A stretch of DNA of 64,000 nucleotides from Gavia stellata (GCF_030936135.1 NC_082598.1:35768687-35832686); one strand, 5' to 3'; counted from the stretch's first letter, positions 40,501 through 54,624 are shown. Notes: generated from the letters alone by a model not told the origin. Numbers and translations are program-made.

Positions 40501-41463
40501 ATGATATGGGAGCCCTTTCAAGAAGGTCAGGTCTCTGCTTCTCCCTGTTCTGTGAAAGGTCAGCAGCTCCCCTCAGTGACTTATCCTTACGGATCCAACT
40601 GGCTTTTTTCCATAAAAGGTTAAAAGTGGATGGCACAAAAATGAAACATATTTGATTTACCAAAGAAACTTGCTAAATTTGCACTGAAGTTTGACCTGAA
40701 TATTCTTTTAAGTTTGGTTCATCTGCCAAGGGATAAAACCAATTATTCATATAGCTTTACTCAAAGCAGTTCTGTTGCCACCATAATGTGTGATTAACTT
40801 TCCAAAAATAAAAAACTAGTATTTTTTCTCTCAGTTCCCAAGACCTGACATAACCCCCACATTTCATGAGAAACATGCATGTCTCTGATTACTGAGTGAT
40901 TCCCAGGATAAGATACATCTGTTTTACACAGCAACTAAGTACTACAAAAAACAAAGAGTTTCAGCCCAGTGAAGCAACCAAACAGCCAGTTACCAGAAGA
41001 ACAATCGTCAGACAATAGTCACACCACCTCTGACCTCTCAGATCTCAGTTCCCCACTTACACGACCCTGAACCCACCCAGAGCCCCCTGCTACCTTTTTT
41101 TTTTCTGCCTCTGTCTTCTTGTTTTCATCTCATCACTATCCCTCGACATTGCTTACGGCACAGCCTCCATCATGGAGATGGGACTGCATAGCCAGAGCAG
41201 GACCTTGAACCAGAGCCGCAGAACTGGACCTCCACCAACATTTACCAGAACTTTTTAATGCAAAGTCTAGGAGCAAAGGCTTCTAACTAAATAGCATGAA
41301 CTAGAAGGAAAACTATGGTTTATGCCCATCATATTTTCTCTCACTTCTACTAACCCACTCCCTTCTCTCCCGATCTTAAGTTCCTCCTCCTTGCCCCTTA
41401 AATTGCGTATACGTTTAACACAGTTTGGTTATAACCAGGATACGTGGTCCTATTTAGCTTAGT
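25540..41463. other. Intergenic, no gene seen
   Basis: About 16 kb without a supported gene. Most of it is AT-rich, especially 31,400-37,200. A GC-richer island lies at about 29,740-30,760, where open frames are short and have no family likeness. A perfect 9-bp hairpin lies at 29,296-29,317 and an A15 run at 35,213-35,227. No CR1 tail was found on either strand. Confidence 0.5.
29296..29317. repeat. Short perfect inverted repeat
   Basis: The arms GATTGTCTC (29,296-29,304) and GAGACAATC (29,309-29,317) are perfect complements around TCAG. It has no gene context and is compatible with chance. Confidence 0.7.
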
Positions 41464-41560
41464 ATTTGATCTCTCTGTGTCAGATTTGACAAAGGGCTTA
41501 TGTACCTGAAAGTCTGTCCAGATTTTTCAGGTATATCTCTTTGTCTAACAATGTCTATCA
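41464..41560 (+). repeat. Possible ancient interspersed repeat end
   Basis: The run ACAAAGGGCTTATGTACCTG, followed by GAAAGTCTGTCC and then CAGGTATATCTCTTTGTCTA, resembles the end of an old amniote repeat whose copies carry an AAAGCTTGT...GGTCTAATAAA-like ending. I recall the pattern but cannot name the family with confidence, and the strand and borders are guesses. Confidence 0.3.
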
Positions 41561-44500
41561 GAACATCTTACAAATTTCACCTCTTTTACATTATCCCATC
41601 ATTGTGTACAGCATGAAAAAAGACAGGGACGGGAACCAAAAACTTCCTTCTGCCTCCCACTGGCCTATGGAGAGAAACTTCTCATCTCTTCTCCTTCACA
41701 CTCTTTGCTGCATAGTGACCCGCTGCAACAAGCAAGAGAGCATTTCTCCCATGATGTGTTTACGATGTTCCTCACAGAAATAGGACACATAATTTTGAAC
41801 ACCTTCTGACTAGGAGGACATGGATCCCATTTCCCATTTTCCAGACAGGTGCTCTGATAGTTACCCATCACCACCTCTGTAAGAAGCAGCACCAAGCCCA
41901 GTTTTTGACCAGGGCATTGCTAATGGGAATTTGTCTCCACAGGCAGGCTTTTTAAGCGTGAATTTTTCACGGCTCTTTGATACAAGTTCCTCATGCACAT
42001 GTAAGTCTTGTTGCATGTGCCTAGATTTGTTGTTAAACCTAAGCCTTGCTGAGGGACCCTCAGCTTCAGTCAGGACAGAGGGGCTTGTAAAGTACTCCAT
42101 TTTTGTTTATCAAGGTGTAAGTAAGTAACAGGAAATCAGTTCCATCCATCCCTGTGTATGTGAATTTGGGCAGTAGGCTTGTATATGCAAAGTCTCACGT
42201 TCTGAGCTTCTCAGTGCGATGTTGGTTTTCCTGCAAAGCATTTTAGTGGGCACTCAGAATTTTAATTAATCATCAACTGTCTTTGCAACTCATCAACCTC
42301 TCACAAACACCCCAGTGACCTTTTTTATTGTTCTAAATAGTAGAAAAGTTTTGTTTCTCAGTGAACAATTGCAAAAGAATACATTTTTCCTATGCCTGTT
42401 ACACTCTCAAGAAGCTATTTGCTGATCAAGGCAATCAAGGTGGATTGATTAAGGGGATTAGATTACTAGTGCTTAACTGAAACACTTAGTTCCAGCCACA
42501 GAAATTAAATCCAATTGAAACTGAGACTGCAGAATCAGGGCCTGATTTGTCAGGATTGTTTATATAAATCATAATCTTAATTATAGCCAAAAAGTTGTCA
42601 ATTAATAAGTGCACAGGATGCATCCCACAAACTGTGATCTGCCATTGGCAGTTCTCATAGCCTGAATCGCAGGTGTCTCAATATTCAGTGCTCCTCTGAA
42701 AGCTGGAGTTCTGGTGTGAGAACTGCTTCCATAAAAGCAGGGCACAAGTACTGTCTAGCATTTAGAGCTACCAGGTAAACATATAGACATGAACATAAAA
42801 AAGAATGCAAATTACCCATATTTAAAATAAAGAAAATATTAGTATTTGATTTTAAAACGAACCTCAGTATTTTGGTGTTATTTTTCCCTTGTGCTAAGAA
42901 ATGAAAGAATCGTTTGCCCTATTTTCAGCCTGCCCTAATCCGCCATTCTGTAGGATTATGAAAAAGAACATCATTTTAAGCAGTAGCCTTGAAAATCATG
43001 CTTATCCAAGCTTAAATTTTCTACCCCAGGTTATAATAGTCAAGGGCTTCCCACATCCCCAAGAATATCTTCAGGAAATTGGGCAGTTTCAAGCTAAAAT
43101 AGACTCCACAAACATCAAAGAAATCAAGAAAGTCTGAAAAAAGGGAGTTCTTCATATATTTGAATCCTATCATTGTCAAATACGATTTGATTAAGAAAGG
43201 ACAAAAAGCTGGTATTTTAAATTTGCAACTGTTTCTTGCACTGTCAAAGAAAGAAACCTAGGAACCCAAGCAGCAATAGACAGTAAAGAGGAAAGAAAGT
43301 CTGTGTGTTCCCATACGTGTATGTAAATAGATAGCTGGGCGAATACAACTACTCCTTTCTAAGTAAACATGCTTAATTTTAATTCAGATATGATCCCACA
43401 TTTGGCAAATAAAACGTGAATTCACTAGTGGAAGGATAGCCTTTCGTACTGTGTAGCTGGGGAAGATTCAAATAGACTAATTGCACAATCTGTAATTCCC
43501 AGGGATCTGTAAGGGAAACAGATATCTAAGTAGTGAGAAGTGAATTATCACACTAAAAATTGCCATCTGGGTTCCTCTCTCATGTCATCAGAAAGACCTG
43601 GGAAAAAAGCAGGCTGCTTAACTCATGGTGGGCAGATGCAAGACCTCTGACTTCATTTACAAAAACAAACACTCACATGAGCAAACACAAAACCAAAACC
43701 CCATACCCATCCACGTCCTCTTTTTCAGTACTTCGTACAGCTGTTGTTTGTCCACCAGTCTTTTGTGACAGCAAGAACAACAGCCAACACACATATAATC
43801 CATTGCTTGTTCTGAAAAACACAATTTTGGATTTTATGTGTCTTTTGGTACATGTAGATTTATATAAAGATAACAAAGCAAACCAATTACATCTTTTGGA
43901 ATCTCTTTGACTTCCAGTCCTGGCATCCAATAGTTTTTGTATTATCATTTATATCTCTTATTATCCTGTTGACACTAGAGAAGGGAAGGTAAATCAGTGC
44001 TTATGCTGCTGGGTCCTGTGTGCCTGTATAAATGTCACCAGGATGTCAGATACGCTGCAAGCCACAGGATTGTGCAGAGAAGGAGGGGAAATCAGGAGAG
44101 AGAGGTGCCAATGTTCACACGATTGCCTCTGCAATTCTTCTGGGAGTAAAGTTACTCAAAAGGATTTTCTTTGTTAGCACTACAGTGCTGGAACATTCTT
44201 AAAAATAAAACTCTTTTTGGAGGACTGAGAAAAGATGGGGACTTTTTGACAAGAAACACAGATTTGTTTAAAATGATGAACACATTTTTAAAGCTGAAAT
44301 GTGCGGACAGAACTGGTTAGCTTCGGGGGAGGATGGAGGGGATAAATAAGAGAGATGGGTATAGGTGATGTTAAGAGTGTGGCCCTGATAAAAAAAATGG
44401 GGAGAGAAGGGGAGAAGTACTGTCACTGAGAAAACTAGATAGCTGTAAGACATAGCATGCCTTGAAGGTACAACTTGTGTCACATGTCACATGGCTGTTG

Positions 44501-47500
44501 CTACATTTACTCAAGTATTTACAATCATTTGCTGTGAAAAATAATAAGGATCCCCAAAAGCTTCAAAAAGCCTTTGAAAAACTCTCAAAAAGTAAACAGG
44601 CATAAATAAGCTATCCAAAACCAGCAGGTATTTAAAAATCAGTCTGGTATTAATGTATAATATATTTAAGAAAGATCCCTAGATTCAAATAAAGACCAAT
44701 AATTTATGCTTCAGGTCTTTTTACTGAGGTGGTTATTTCCAATGCATCTATCAAAGGAAAACAGTTTTAAACAGGACCTTATAGGAGTGCTAAAAACACT
44801 ATTCAAAATGTAGTCTTTAAGAATATAGAATGAGAAAACCTGTGTGATGAGTTTTTCCAAACTAAGCCACTGTTCCAATGAAGTTTAAAAAGTAATCTGA
44901 TAACACACATGGCTTTGTAACCAAATTAATCTTTAGGATTTCTTTCTAATACTATCATAAATGTTACATTTCTGAGTTTTATTATTAATTATATTTAAAC
45001 ATGCTTAGTGAAATGAATTCACCAAAAAGAACCCTCAAAAATATCCATGTTTCACAATCTTATGTTCTAAAACTAATTTCAGTGCTGCTAAATCTCATGA
45101 AATTATCACAAGCCTCATCATTATTTTTTTGTTTGTTTCTCTTTAGTGCACAAACTTCTTTAGGCATAAGAATATGTAAAGGATAAGCCTGTGAAGTAAA
45201 TACTACATCAGAGCCAAGGGACCCACAGCACTTCCAAGCTCCTACATTTGGGAAGCAGAGCCCATGTTCTGCCTGTTTCTGGGTGAGACCTGAGGACCAA
45301 CCATTCCCCTCCCACCCACTCAAGACCGGGTCCTAGCCTCAAGTCCAAGGACTCTCTGTTTGTCTTACTCATTTTCCTCATGCTTTTGAAGATGATGTAG
45401 TCTTGACACATGCGTCATTACTTTTAATGATGCATTAAACCTCAGAAAAGTTTTTAACAGTCATCCCACCCACAAAGAAAAGTCTCTGAAGTTAGGTTTT
45501 CAGAGAAGATGGCTGACCTAGGTCAGATATATAAAATACCTCCGGGAGATGTGGAGACTTTGAGCTAATATGCATTAGATAAAAGTTATACCGTATCTAG
45601 TGAAGTGTTTACCACAGACTTTTAAAGCTTATTTTAGAGTACTATTAATCTATCCTGGTGAAACAGAGCTAGTTCCTCTGTAGTCAGGTACGTGGCCTTT
45701 GATACAAATGTCTTCATTTCCAAAGACAAGTTAGGCTATCAAGAACAGAAGATACAAAAAAATGTGTATCAGAGAAAAAATGTGCCGTACACTATATCAC
45801 CCAGGAAGAGATATAATTCATGCCTCTCTGAATTCTTCAAAATATTTCTTGCACTTAAACGTACTGTAACAGCTAACAAATGCTCATTCAGCTAAATGAA
45901 CATCCAACACGGACAAGGTCAGATGAAAGACAGAAGCTCTGCTGAATAAGTAGTGATGAAAATTTATGTGCTGAGAAAGACAACTGATAAAATCGCCGAG
46001 GAATGAAGAGAGACACTTACCAAGTGCAGCTCCTGGTTACTTGTGCAGACAGTGGGGAAGGTTCTGCTCTGTAGGCATGCCTGTACAGTGCAATTTAACA
46101 CCATGAATAAGCACCAAAACAAAACAAGCAAGAACTCTGTTGCATTAGGACTATGCTGAATCCAGGCTTGCTATTCAGCCTTGCTATTCAGCAGAGCTAA
46201 TTGACTCTGGAAGAGCACTAAATTGCTCCTGGACCCCAGGCAGGGCCTTTGCAGCGCGCTGGAGAACCCATGGCACTACCTGGACGTTCCAGCTCACACA
46301 GACGTGGCTCAGGGATCACTTACAGGAACACAGCCCGCAGCCCTCTCCTGTGATACAGCAGAACTTTTACGAGTCATTCTGTTGCTGCCACTTTGCAGCC
46401 CTGAAGATAGAGCGTAGAGGAGATACAGGATGGTATCTGGCAGATAGAAGCTCTGGCCTCACTAAAGGGAGAGGTGAACTACCTGCCGACTTGAAGAGAG
46501 CCAGAATTTCCCTTTCCTTGTAGTGAGTCCTAAGCTGTTCAACTAAGCATCAGCTACTTTTATAGTCGTAAGGCTTTACCTCTGAGTTCACTCCAGCTGG
46601 AATTTTTTGCTTAATGTGTATGGATCATCTCAGCCACATCTGAAATGCTCTGACCCTCGGGGTTGAGAGGCCATGACATCCATTTCATTCTTGGAACATC
46701 TCAAGGCTGTTTTTCAGACAGGACAGAAAAGGAAAATTCTTCAGAAGAAACTGCAAGTAAAAGGTAGATGAGGAGAATGTAAATGTTGCCCTGGCTGAAA
46801 CATAGCTGAGACTGTTCAAGTTGGCATCCGTATACTTCAAAAAAGTGCCAAAGTAACCACAAACGGCAGTGCTCCTTATTGTGCTTCCTTGACTTTGAAC
46901 ATCTATCAGCAAAGTATAAGTTGTACCACTACTCTTTCATTTTCTCTCTGCATTATGTATTTATATATATTACCTTATAGCGCTGATGGACAGAATTGAG
47001 CCTTTGTATTTCCTCTCTTTTTAAAGTATTGCTTTTTCTCATGCTTATGGAATAGTTAAAAGTCTAAAAGTCAGCAGTACTTCATCTTCTCCTCTTGCTT
47101 GCCTTATTGTATGTTTGCACACTTCAGCTGACAAAATATATTTAGCTCTCTCAGTCTCTGGGAACAGCTCTCCCTGTTCTTTTTCTCATCAGTAATTTTT
47201 TTGTGTAAGCTGTTTCATCATTACTCCCTTGAGCAATATATTTTTATTTTTTATACAGTTTAAAATTGCACTGGAGTGGACAGTCTTTTTACATGTACTG
47301 CTTAGCACCAGCACATTCCCCAGTTTCTTCTAACTCCTTCCCTGATGTCAAAGAGGTCTGCTGACCTCCCATTTCATTTTTAACAAATGATTTTCCAGCA
47401 GGTACTTATTTAATCCTCTCACACAAAGATTTTTGCTATGCTGTTTACTTTCTCTGTAAACTCATACGGTGGGGGGAAAGATATTTAGCCATTCTGGAAT

Positions 47501-50500
47501 AAAGAACATTTCTGATAACACAAAAAATGTTTTTTGAGGGGAGGGTGCTGGTGCCAAGAGACAAAGTGATGATAAATAAAAGCGTAGAAGATTGAAAGGT
47601 TATTTAATGTGGTTATCTAGGCTTGTATTCTCACAACTGCATGCAATATAGAGTGAAGGAGGAGTTTATCAAAGACGACAATGGCTTAAGAATCCTATTT
47701 ACCAAATAAAAACTATATGTAGTCAAAGCTGAGACTGACAGACACACTGAGAATATGACTTTCCACACGTCACCCAGGTGTGGGTTTTTTTCCTTTTGCC
47801 AGAAGTCAGTTGTCAATAACATTACTGTCTACGCCTTCCATGCCTCAGGTGAGAGCTGTTCTCAAGCAGGCTGTGAGATAATCCACAAGCGAGAGGCTAA
47901 TCCCCATCAATGGGCAGCTGCTTCATGGTACAGCATTCAGAAATGTTTGGCATTTCTAACACCATGTTATGACTGAAAATTCAGGGTGTCTTGTTACCCC
48001 TTAGAGGGCTCACATGTATGCCAGATGTGCTCACTTGAGATTTACAGATACAACCAGAAGAATAAGCATTCGGGTAATAATGGAAATTTGTCAAGGTGGA
48101 TTTAATACAAGATTTGGATGGCATTTTCAAAATGTCAAATATTTCCTACACTAGAAAGTACACAGGCAAGTGCTCCAGTTTTCATTTTTTTTAAGGAGTG
48201 GCAGGGTCAAATCCATCCAATTGCTTCAGCCAAACAAACTAGAGTAAAATGGACAAAATTTTAAAAAATGTCACATTTATGAATCAAAACATTCCAATTT
48301 CTTTTTACTTAGACTCTTTGTACAAGTAAATTTGCATTTAATCATAAGAAATGAATGAATGCCATCAAAATTTTCAAAAATTATTAATTTATTCAAAAAA
48401 TACGATGATTTTTTAAATGGTTTGACTTGTCCAGTAGCCTGAAAAATTAAAACTTGTTAAAATAAAACTGAGCTCAAATGTTAAGAAAACCAACTTCATA
48501 GCAAATGAATACTTTCTTAATATACTTAAGGAAAATGTCATAATCTTCGTTAGAAATGTTCGCAGTCTAAAATAAAGAATGTCCAAAGATCCACTTTGTT
48601 TAACGTTTGTTTACCTTCTGCCTTACTCGTGTAACTGCAGAACACAACAGCAAAAGCTCTTATAATGCCATATCTAGAGAGTTACCAGGTACACTAACTT
48701 GACGAACAAACATCTCTCTGGGTACTAGTCTTTACTTAGAGATTTTTTCATTATACTTCTCATGTGTCTATAAATTTAATAGATAGTCTCCCAAAGCAAA
48801 ATTGGTCCATAGCTGTTATAAAGCTGTCTGGGCTATGCATTCATTCTACAAATTGCCATAACCCCTCTTGCTGTCTCTACCATGCTTAGAAAAGCCTTTG
48901 ATTTATGGGGAACCTTTCATACACTAAACATTAATGAAATGGAAAACGGAATGATCCCAACCAGTCAAAAATGTCTGTTGACTATACGTTAGAAAGAAGA
49001 TGCAAAAGCAACACTGAACAAAACTGCAGACCTATTATTTACAAAACTGATCATAGCTTCTGAAACACAAGTCCACTATCCACTCCAGCATTATACCTCA
49101 GTAAAGTGCCAGCAGCTGATATTGATAGTTTAGTGTACATTATTATCATATTTCCTAAAAAAAAAATGAAAATATACGGACTAGTTATTTTATTTTCTGA
49201 AAAAGAAACCACACATGCATACGAAAAACTCGTTCATTTATCCTCTACATTCACCTGTCACTTCCTTCTCATCTACATAGACATAATTTGTTTCATTATA
49301 GAACCACCTATTTTATGATGGTGTAGGAAATTTGTTTCTTTTGTTCCTGCAATCTCTCTTAAGGAAATATAATTGCACCTTTATATGAAACATCATTTTT
49401 ACCTCATCAAAAACCTTTCACTGCCCATCCAGCCGGCCTTAAAACATTCTGCAATGCTGTAACTAGAGATGAAGAAAACAAGAATGAGAGTGATAAGAGT
49501 TAGTGAAGGGAGCTCTACTCATGGAGTACCCAAGTCAGGACCAGATCTAGATTTCTTCAGATACAGGGGAATGTCCCCCATATGAGGTCAAGTCCAACAG
49601 TTAAGCTTAGTCCATTCATAATGACTGGTTATCCTGCAACACTTAGTACTACCAAGAAATTACGTTCTTAACAGCATACTAAATCCTTTCCATTATGTTC
49701 ATAGGGTATAATCTGGATTTTTGGTTGAGTAAATCAAATGGCATGTGTTCGATGAGTTATAAAGTAACCTTTTGCTCTGAATCAAAACATACACCAAAAA
49801 ATAAGTTGCTTTGATGCCACATACGACTGCAAGTAATAAGGTTTTGAAAGCAATTCACTGAAAAATAAGTGTCTCACTTACCAGGCAGGCGTGAACCATT
49901 TCACCGTGGGTATGCCTTGCATTCAGACAACGCATGTAGGAAACATGAGTTATCTCGCCATAATCTTGTCTGCCCTAAAGCATTGTAGAACGTCATCACA
50001 GCGTTGTTAGTGCGCCCATGAAACACCGCAGTTGGGAGTCTCTCCATCAATCAAAGCACAGAAACAGCAGCTGAGAACATTGCTATAATTTCCTTATGAT
50101 AAAATGGTATTGTTATCATTTACTTTGGAGATTTCCCCCAGTCAGGCCAGAGCAAAGAAGTGTAGAGAGGCATCATAAGTGATAGTCTTGAAGCAAAGAA
50201 ACAGTAACTGACATGCTCCAAATAATTAGCTCTTTCAAATCCCAGTTTTAATTGCAAGATTACCCTAACCATCTCTTTTCCAAGTGTGCTTCTCCCAGTG
50301 TAATTTTATCTGTATCTGTAGGTCGGGATAGTGTTGATACAGAAAGTTCACTTCTGGAATGGAGAAGTAACACCAAGACCTGGCGTACCATCTGTGGAGG
50401 GAGCTCTCAGGTTTGGAGTAGTTCAGCAACGTGCATTGAACTTTGAGGAACCAATGTCAATGACTTAAATCATTTACAAAAGTCTGTGTTATAGATAAAA

Positions 50501-51499
50501 GGGAATGCAAGAAGTTCAGGTCAGATTTTTCTGAATTTAAGTTCTGGTGGAACATTTGGCCTACATTTTTAGTTCAGGAGATTTACCCTTCATCTTGTCT
50601 GAAGGTTTACATAGTATTGTCAGTGCCACACGCGTGACAGCTGTGAGTCAGATCTCTGAAAATAATGAAAAAAGCTTTTGTATCAGGAGGATTTTTGTTC
50701 AGAAAAACTGCTTACAAATACTAATGTACCTTGTAAGCCTCTAGGATGGCCATAGGTCATGTTTTTCAGCTATTTTCCCCGCAACCACAAGAGACAGAAA
50801 TGTACTTTCTATGTATAAAGGTGACCTTCCTATCCATTCCTATGAATCTATTAGCTGCAGCTTTAAAAGGAATATCAAATACAGAACATTCTGTAGAAAA
50901 TTAAAAAATAATCAATAACAGCTGAAGTACAAAATCTTTATATGTCGGTATCAACTGTATTTATGAGGACATTATGAGTTATTTATTTTACCAATGTTTT
51001 TTCATTAGGTATCACCTGGAGGCTGACTGAGATGAGTTTCCATTGCATTATACAGAGTAATATAAGAGTTCAGAAGCAACAGAAAGAGTTGCGAAGGGAG
51101 TGCTTTTCTTGTTTTTCAATCAACGGCTGACAATACTCCAAACTGAAGTTCTGCTACCACCTTGGGATAGTTTACCATTTTTTCCTTTCGTGCCTTCATA
51201 ATCCAAGGTAAATCTCCGTTTACTTCATGTCACACTGAAAACATCTTCTTGTGGGCAAAAGGGAATGCACCACACATGCACATTCAAAATTTATTGCTAG
51301 TCCTGCTAATCCATATTGCCTAATTAACACAGAAAAGCTTCATTAATATTAGAGTAAAAATTGCTATAGAAAGAAAATAGCCTTTCCTACTACGTACCCC
51401 TTTTCTCTGGTGTGTGCTTACTCTTCCCATGTCTCCTTGGTTCCTAAGCCCAATGGTTCCTTGAGAGGAGCTCGGGGGAAGGAGGGGGTGTTCAGGTGT
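41561..51499. other. Intergenic, no gene seen
   Basis: About 10 kb of AT-rich sequence. No exon, RNA gene or clear mobile element was recognised. There is a small tandem duplication of CTTGCTATTCAGC near 46,168-46,193. The segment at 46,220-46,400 is more GC-rich than its surroundings, but its short open frame matches nothing I know. Confidence 0.5.
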
Positions 51500-51922
51500 T
51501 GTGTGTACAGCAACCATCAGCATTCTCAGTCCTTCACTGGGAAGAGTATGATGTTCATGATGGGGATCCCAAAAATCCACTTGAATCCACTTTTTATGCT
51601 TTTTGTCACCATTCGCTTCTTTCCCATTGCTTCCCAGCTGATGTTTGAAAGATGGTCCCCAAGCCCTGTTACCCCGGGGGCCTGTTATTTGTCACACACT
51701 GCTTCCCTAGGGCTCTTTGGCCTTTACCACATATGGTTTCCCATCGCTCAGGCCAAAACAGGCCAGGGAGCAGTCACTAACCACTGCACAACTGTTAAAC
51801 CAAGCTACAACCAGCTCAGGCCCAGGCACAGACAAGTGCTGGCTCCCTGCACTGCTAGGTCAGCGCAAAGCCCCGTGCTTTCTCCTGGTGATAGCAAAAA
51901 TCACATTTACCGGGCTGGCACA
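51500..51922 (-). repeat. LTR-like interspersed repeat, copy B
   Basis: The reverse complement matches the repeat at 21,594-22,350. It starts near 51,922 with TGTGCCAGCCCGGTAAATGT, which is a TG start as in LTRs, and carries GGGAAACCATATGTGGTAAA near 51,740 and a degenerate TATA region (CATAAAAAGTGG) near 51,590-51,601. Unlike the other copy it is not interrupted by CR1, so it shows the original middle segment. Its far end is not defined, because similarity fades near 51,500. The long open frames seen across it in both directions are by-products of the repeat and not genes. Confidence 0.65.
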
Positions 51923-52243
51923 AGTAACTCATGTCTCTATATTAGTCATGTTTAGGCCTAGTTTATCTTCTCATTTTTCTTGATTCCTTTCACTTTATTA
52001 TGATTTTAAATGGACTTGATTTTTCTAAACAAACAAAACTGCAGGAAAGGAAAATAAGTCTATAATAAAGAATTCTGTTATTTGCAAGAGAATGAAAGGA
52101 CTGAACCAGCTAAAGAAAGGGTAAGAAAAACAAACAAACAAATATTCTTCTGATGATATTTCAAGTTCAAAAAGCCACATGTATTGTAGAAAAAAACAAA
52201 CCCATGATTTTGTGTTGCTGTTGCTCATCACAGGCAGCAGCTG
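51923..52243. other. Intergenic spacer, nothing recognised
   Basis: This is an AT-rich stretch between the LTR-like repeat and an old CR1 remnant. No gene or repeat was recognised. Confidence 0.5.
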
Positions 52244-52460
52244 GAAGGCAGATTGTCCAGTCCACCTCCCCTGAGCAAGCCAGGGCCAGTTACACCCCAG
52301 TGTAACCTAGCCCTAAATACTTCCAGTGATGGAAGTTCCACAATATCCCTGACTGTCCCCTACCCACTGCTTTGCTCTCTCTACCCCAGAAGGTTTTTGT
52401 CAGCATTTGTCTTGCTGTAACTTAAGGCCATTAGTTCTTTTTTAATCCACAAGTACCCCT
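52244..52460 (-). mobile_element. Old CR1-like LINE 3' remnant
   Basis: Read on the - strand, this translates in part to VELPSLEVFRARL near 52,330, the CR1-type ORF2 C-terminal block. A degenerate GGTGGACTGGACAATCTGCC lies near 52,250-52,270, where CR1 elements have their GGTTGGACT-GATGA block. Many point changes, stops and no octamer tail indicate an old copy. The 5' border is unclear; faint similarity may go on to about 52,640. Confidence 0.6.
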
Positions 52461-54624
52461 AAATCTTTGGTTTGTTTAACTCATCAGTTCACTGATGCAC
52501 ATAAAGAACCTCTCTCTCCTCCTGCCTGACTGGTGCAAGCTTTACTAAAATCCATGACCACTTTGAGACAATAGAGTTGTAGTAGAACAGCAAGTTATTA
52601 TTTACCCTTCTGCTTCTCGAGAACTTGTAGTACCTGGGAGATCATTCTGCATGGTCCCCTTTGGTTGTGTCCAGAGCAAATGCTGGAGACTAACAATTCA
52701 GATTTTCATCTCTGCCCAATCCTGAGCAATTTATCCATTTCCATAGGCAGTAAGCTGTGGGCAAATAGCACTTGCTTAGCTTGATTTTGTCATCCTTCGT
52801 GTTCTACTGTCTTTTAACGTCGCTTTGCCACACAGAAAAGTGGAGCTAAACATATCCACTGTCTTTGAACTCTCTGAGTGCTACAAATGAAGATGCTAAT
52901 TTAATTATTTACTATTATTTATCAGCTATAGGAACAAAAATATAATTCTGAGATTTACTAATCATACTTACTCTTACCAAAGCTATAGAAGAACAAGTTC
53001 CCTTTCTCACCACGGCTATTAAACACAAGACAAATTAGAGCAAAAGTGCCACCTAGTGACAAAACTACTGAAAGTTATTTTAGAATACATGAAAACACTT
53101 TTTTTTCCCTGAAATTTTAGCCGAACATGCAGTGAATGTTAAAGATATCAGAGGCTTCCTGAGAGCCATACAAACTTTTCTGTAGATAAGCAGAATACTT
53201 TTACTGGAAAGAAATATACAACCTCTTTATTCCATTTCTTTTTCATGTTTATAGTTATTTCAGTGCTCCCACCAGCCCATTCTGCCCATTTTAAAGTTTT
53301 GGGCCCTTTGAAGTCCAAAGTTTTGAATTATGTGGACTCATCCAATATGAACCGTGTAAATTTTATTAACTGTTTATTAACTGTTCACTACAGTTCTTCC
53401 AACAAAAGAGTTCAGAAAAGTAGCTGCATTCAGTGATCGCCCATGAGTTCATGGCTTCAAGTCATCTGCCAAAACAGCCAAATCCCAGGAAGCCCAGAAG
53501 AGAGAAGCAGCACTAAAGCTGACACACCTTTGTCTTTCCCTTTCTACACTTTCCTCCTGTCCCACATGGGATGTCACTGCTCCTCCCTCCTCCCCCAGTC
53601 ACATTGGGTCATCTGTTGAGTATGTCTTGTTCCCCACTCAATGTATTGGGCACTAGTTCAAAACTAAAATACTCATGCTTAAAATTCTTAAATGGTGACC
53701 CATGCACAGGACAAGGGAATCACAGCGCAGAACACAAAAGCTTCACAAAAGCACCTTTCCATAAGCAGCACTCAGCCAACAGGAACGATTGAAAAAATGA
53801 TGCTGTACTAGGGACATAAAACACAATAAATCTCAGGGAGGCCACCTCACCCATTAACACCTCAGAACAGTGATTTCTCCAGATCTCCTATGATAATTAA
53901 AATCAGACCATTCTTCACGTCACCATACATGACCTTTGGGGGCAAAAATGAGTAAAGAGATAATCGCAAGACAAAATCTACCAGATGGTAAGATCAGTGG
54001 AGAAAGTGTGGAAGTACAGACACAATTTGGGCTGCTACACACATGCAGAGCAGCAAATCATAGCAGAGAGGTGTGTGGCAATAAGCTTAGGTCTGAATAC
54101 AGCACAGTCATGTTAGGGCAGCACTGCACTTCAGCCCACCCTACAACTTCCTAGCAGACAAAGAGCTAATTAGCCCATTTCTGCACCATACCTCATTAAT
54201 CTTCAGGTCCTGGAGTATGGTTGTGTGGACCTGGAAGGGATGTCTAGGTGCTCCATCATGTTTTCAGTTCCAGGTGCCTAGATGAGCACTTACCACTTGG
54301 GTTGGTCTTTCTTCATCTTGCGCTGATTCTTGGTTTGTTTGTTCCAACTCTTCTCTCAATAACTTCATTTCAGCTTTAGTTCCTATCATCAGCTCCATTT
54401 AATCTCTTCTTGCATGCCCTGTGCATATAGTCCTCTTCCTTCAGTGTCATCATCCCCCCTTCCTGGTCTTTACAAACAAACCAGCTAACAAAAGTGTAGG
54501 AACTGACTCAACATTGGCTAACATCACATTGTGATACAAAAAAGTATCAAAGGTATGAAGGGTGACTGTAGAAAATGAAAAAAAAACAACAAAAACCCAA
54601 CCTCCCCCTCCCCATTTTGCATTT
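52461..54624. other. Intergenic, no gene seen
   Basis: This stretch contains no recognisable exon. The first 180 bases may belong to the older CR1 remnant. The rest is ordinary AT-rich sequence with short, unrelated open frames. Confidence 0.5.

Noticed and set aside
51410..51955. 181-codon open frame on the + strand
   Set aside because: It is antisense to the LTR-like repeat; the similar peptide seen near 22,050-22,280 comes from the shared repeat, not from a conserved gene.
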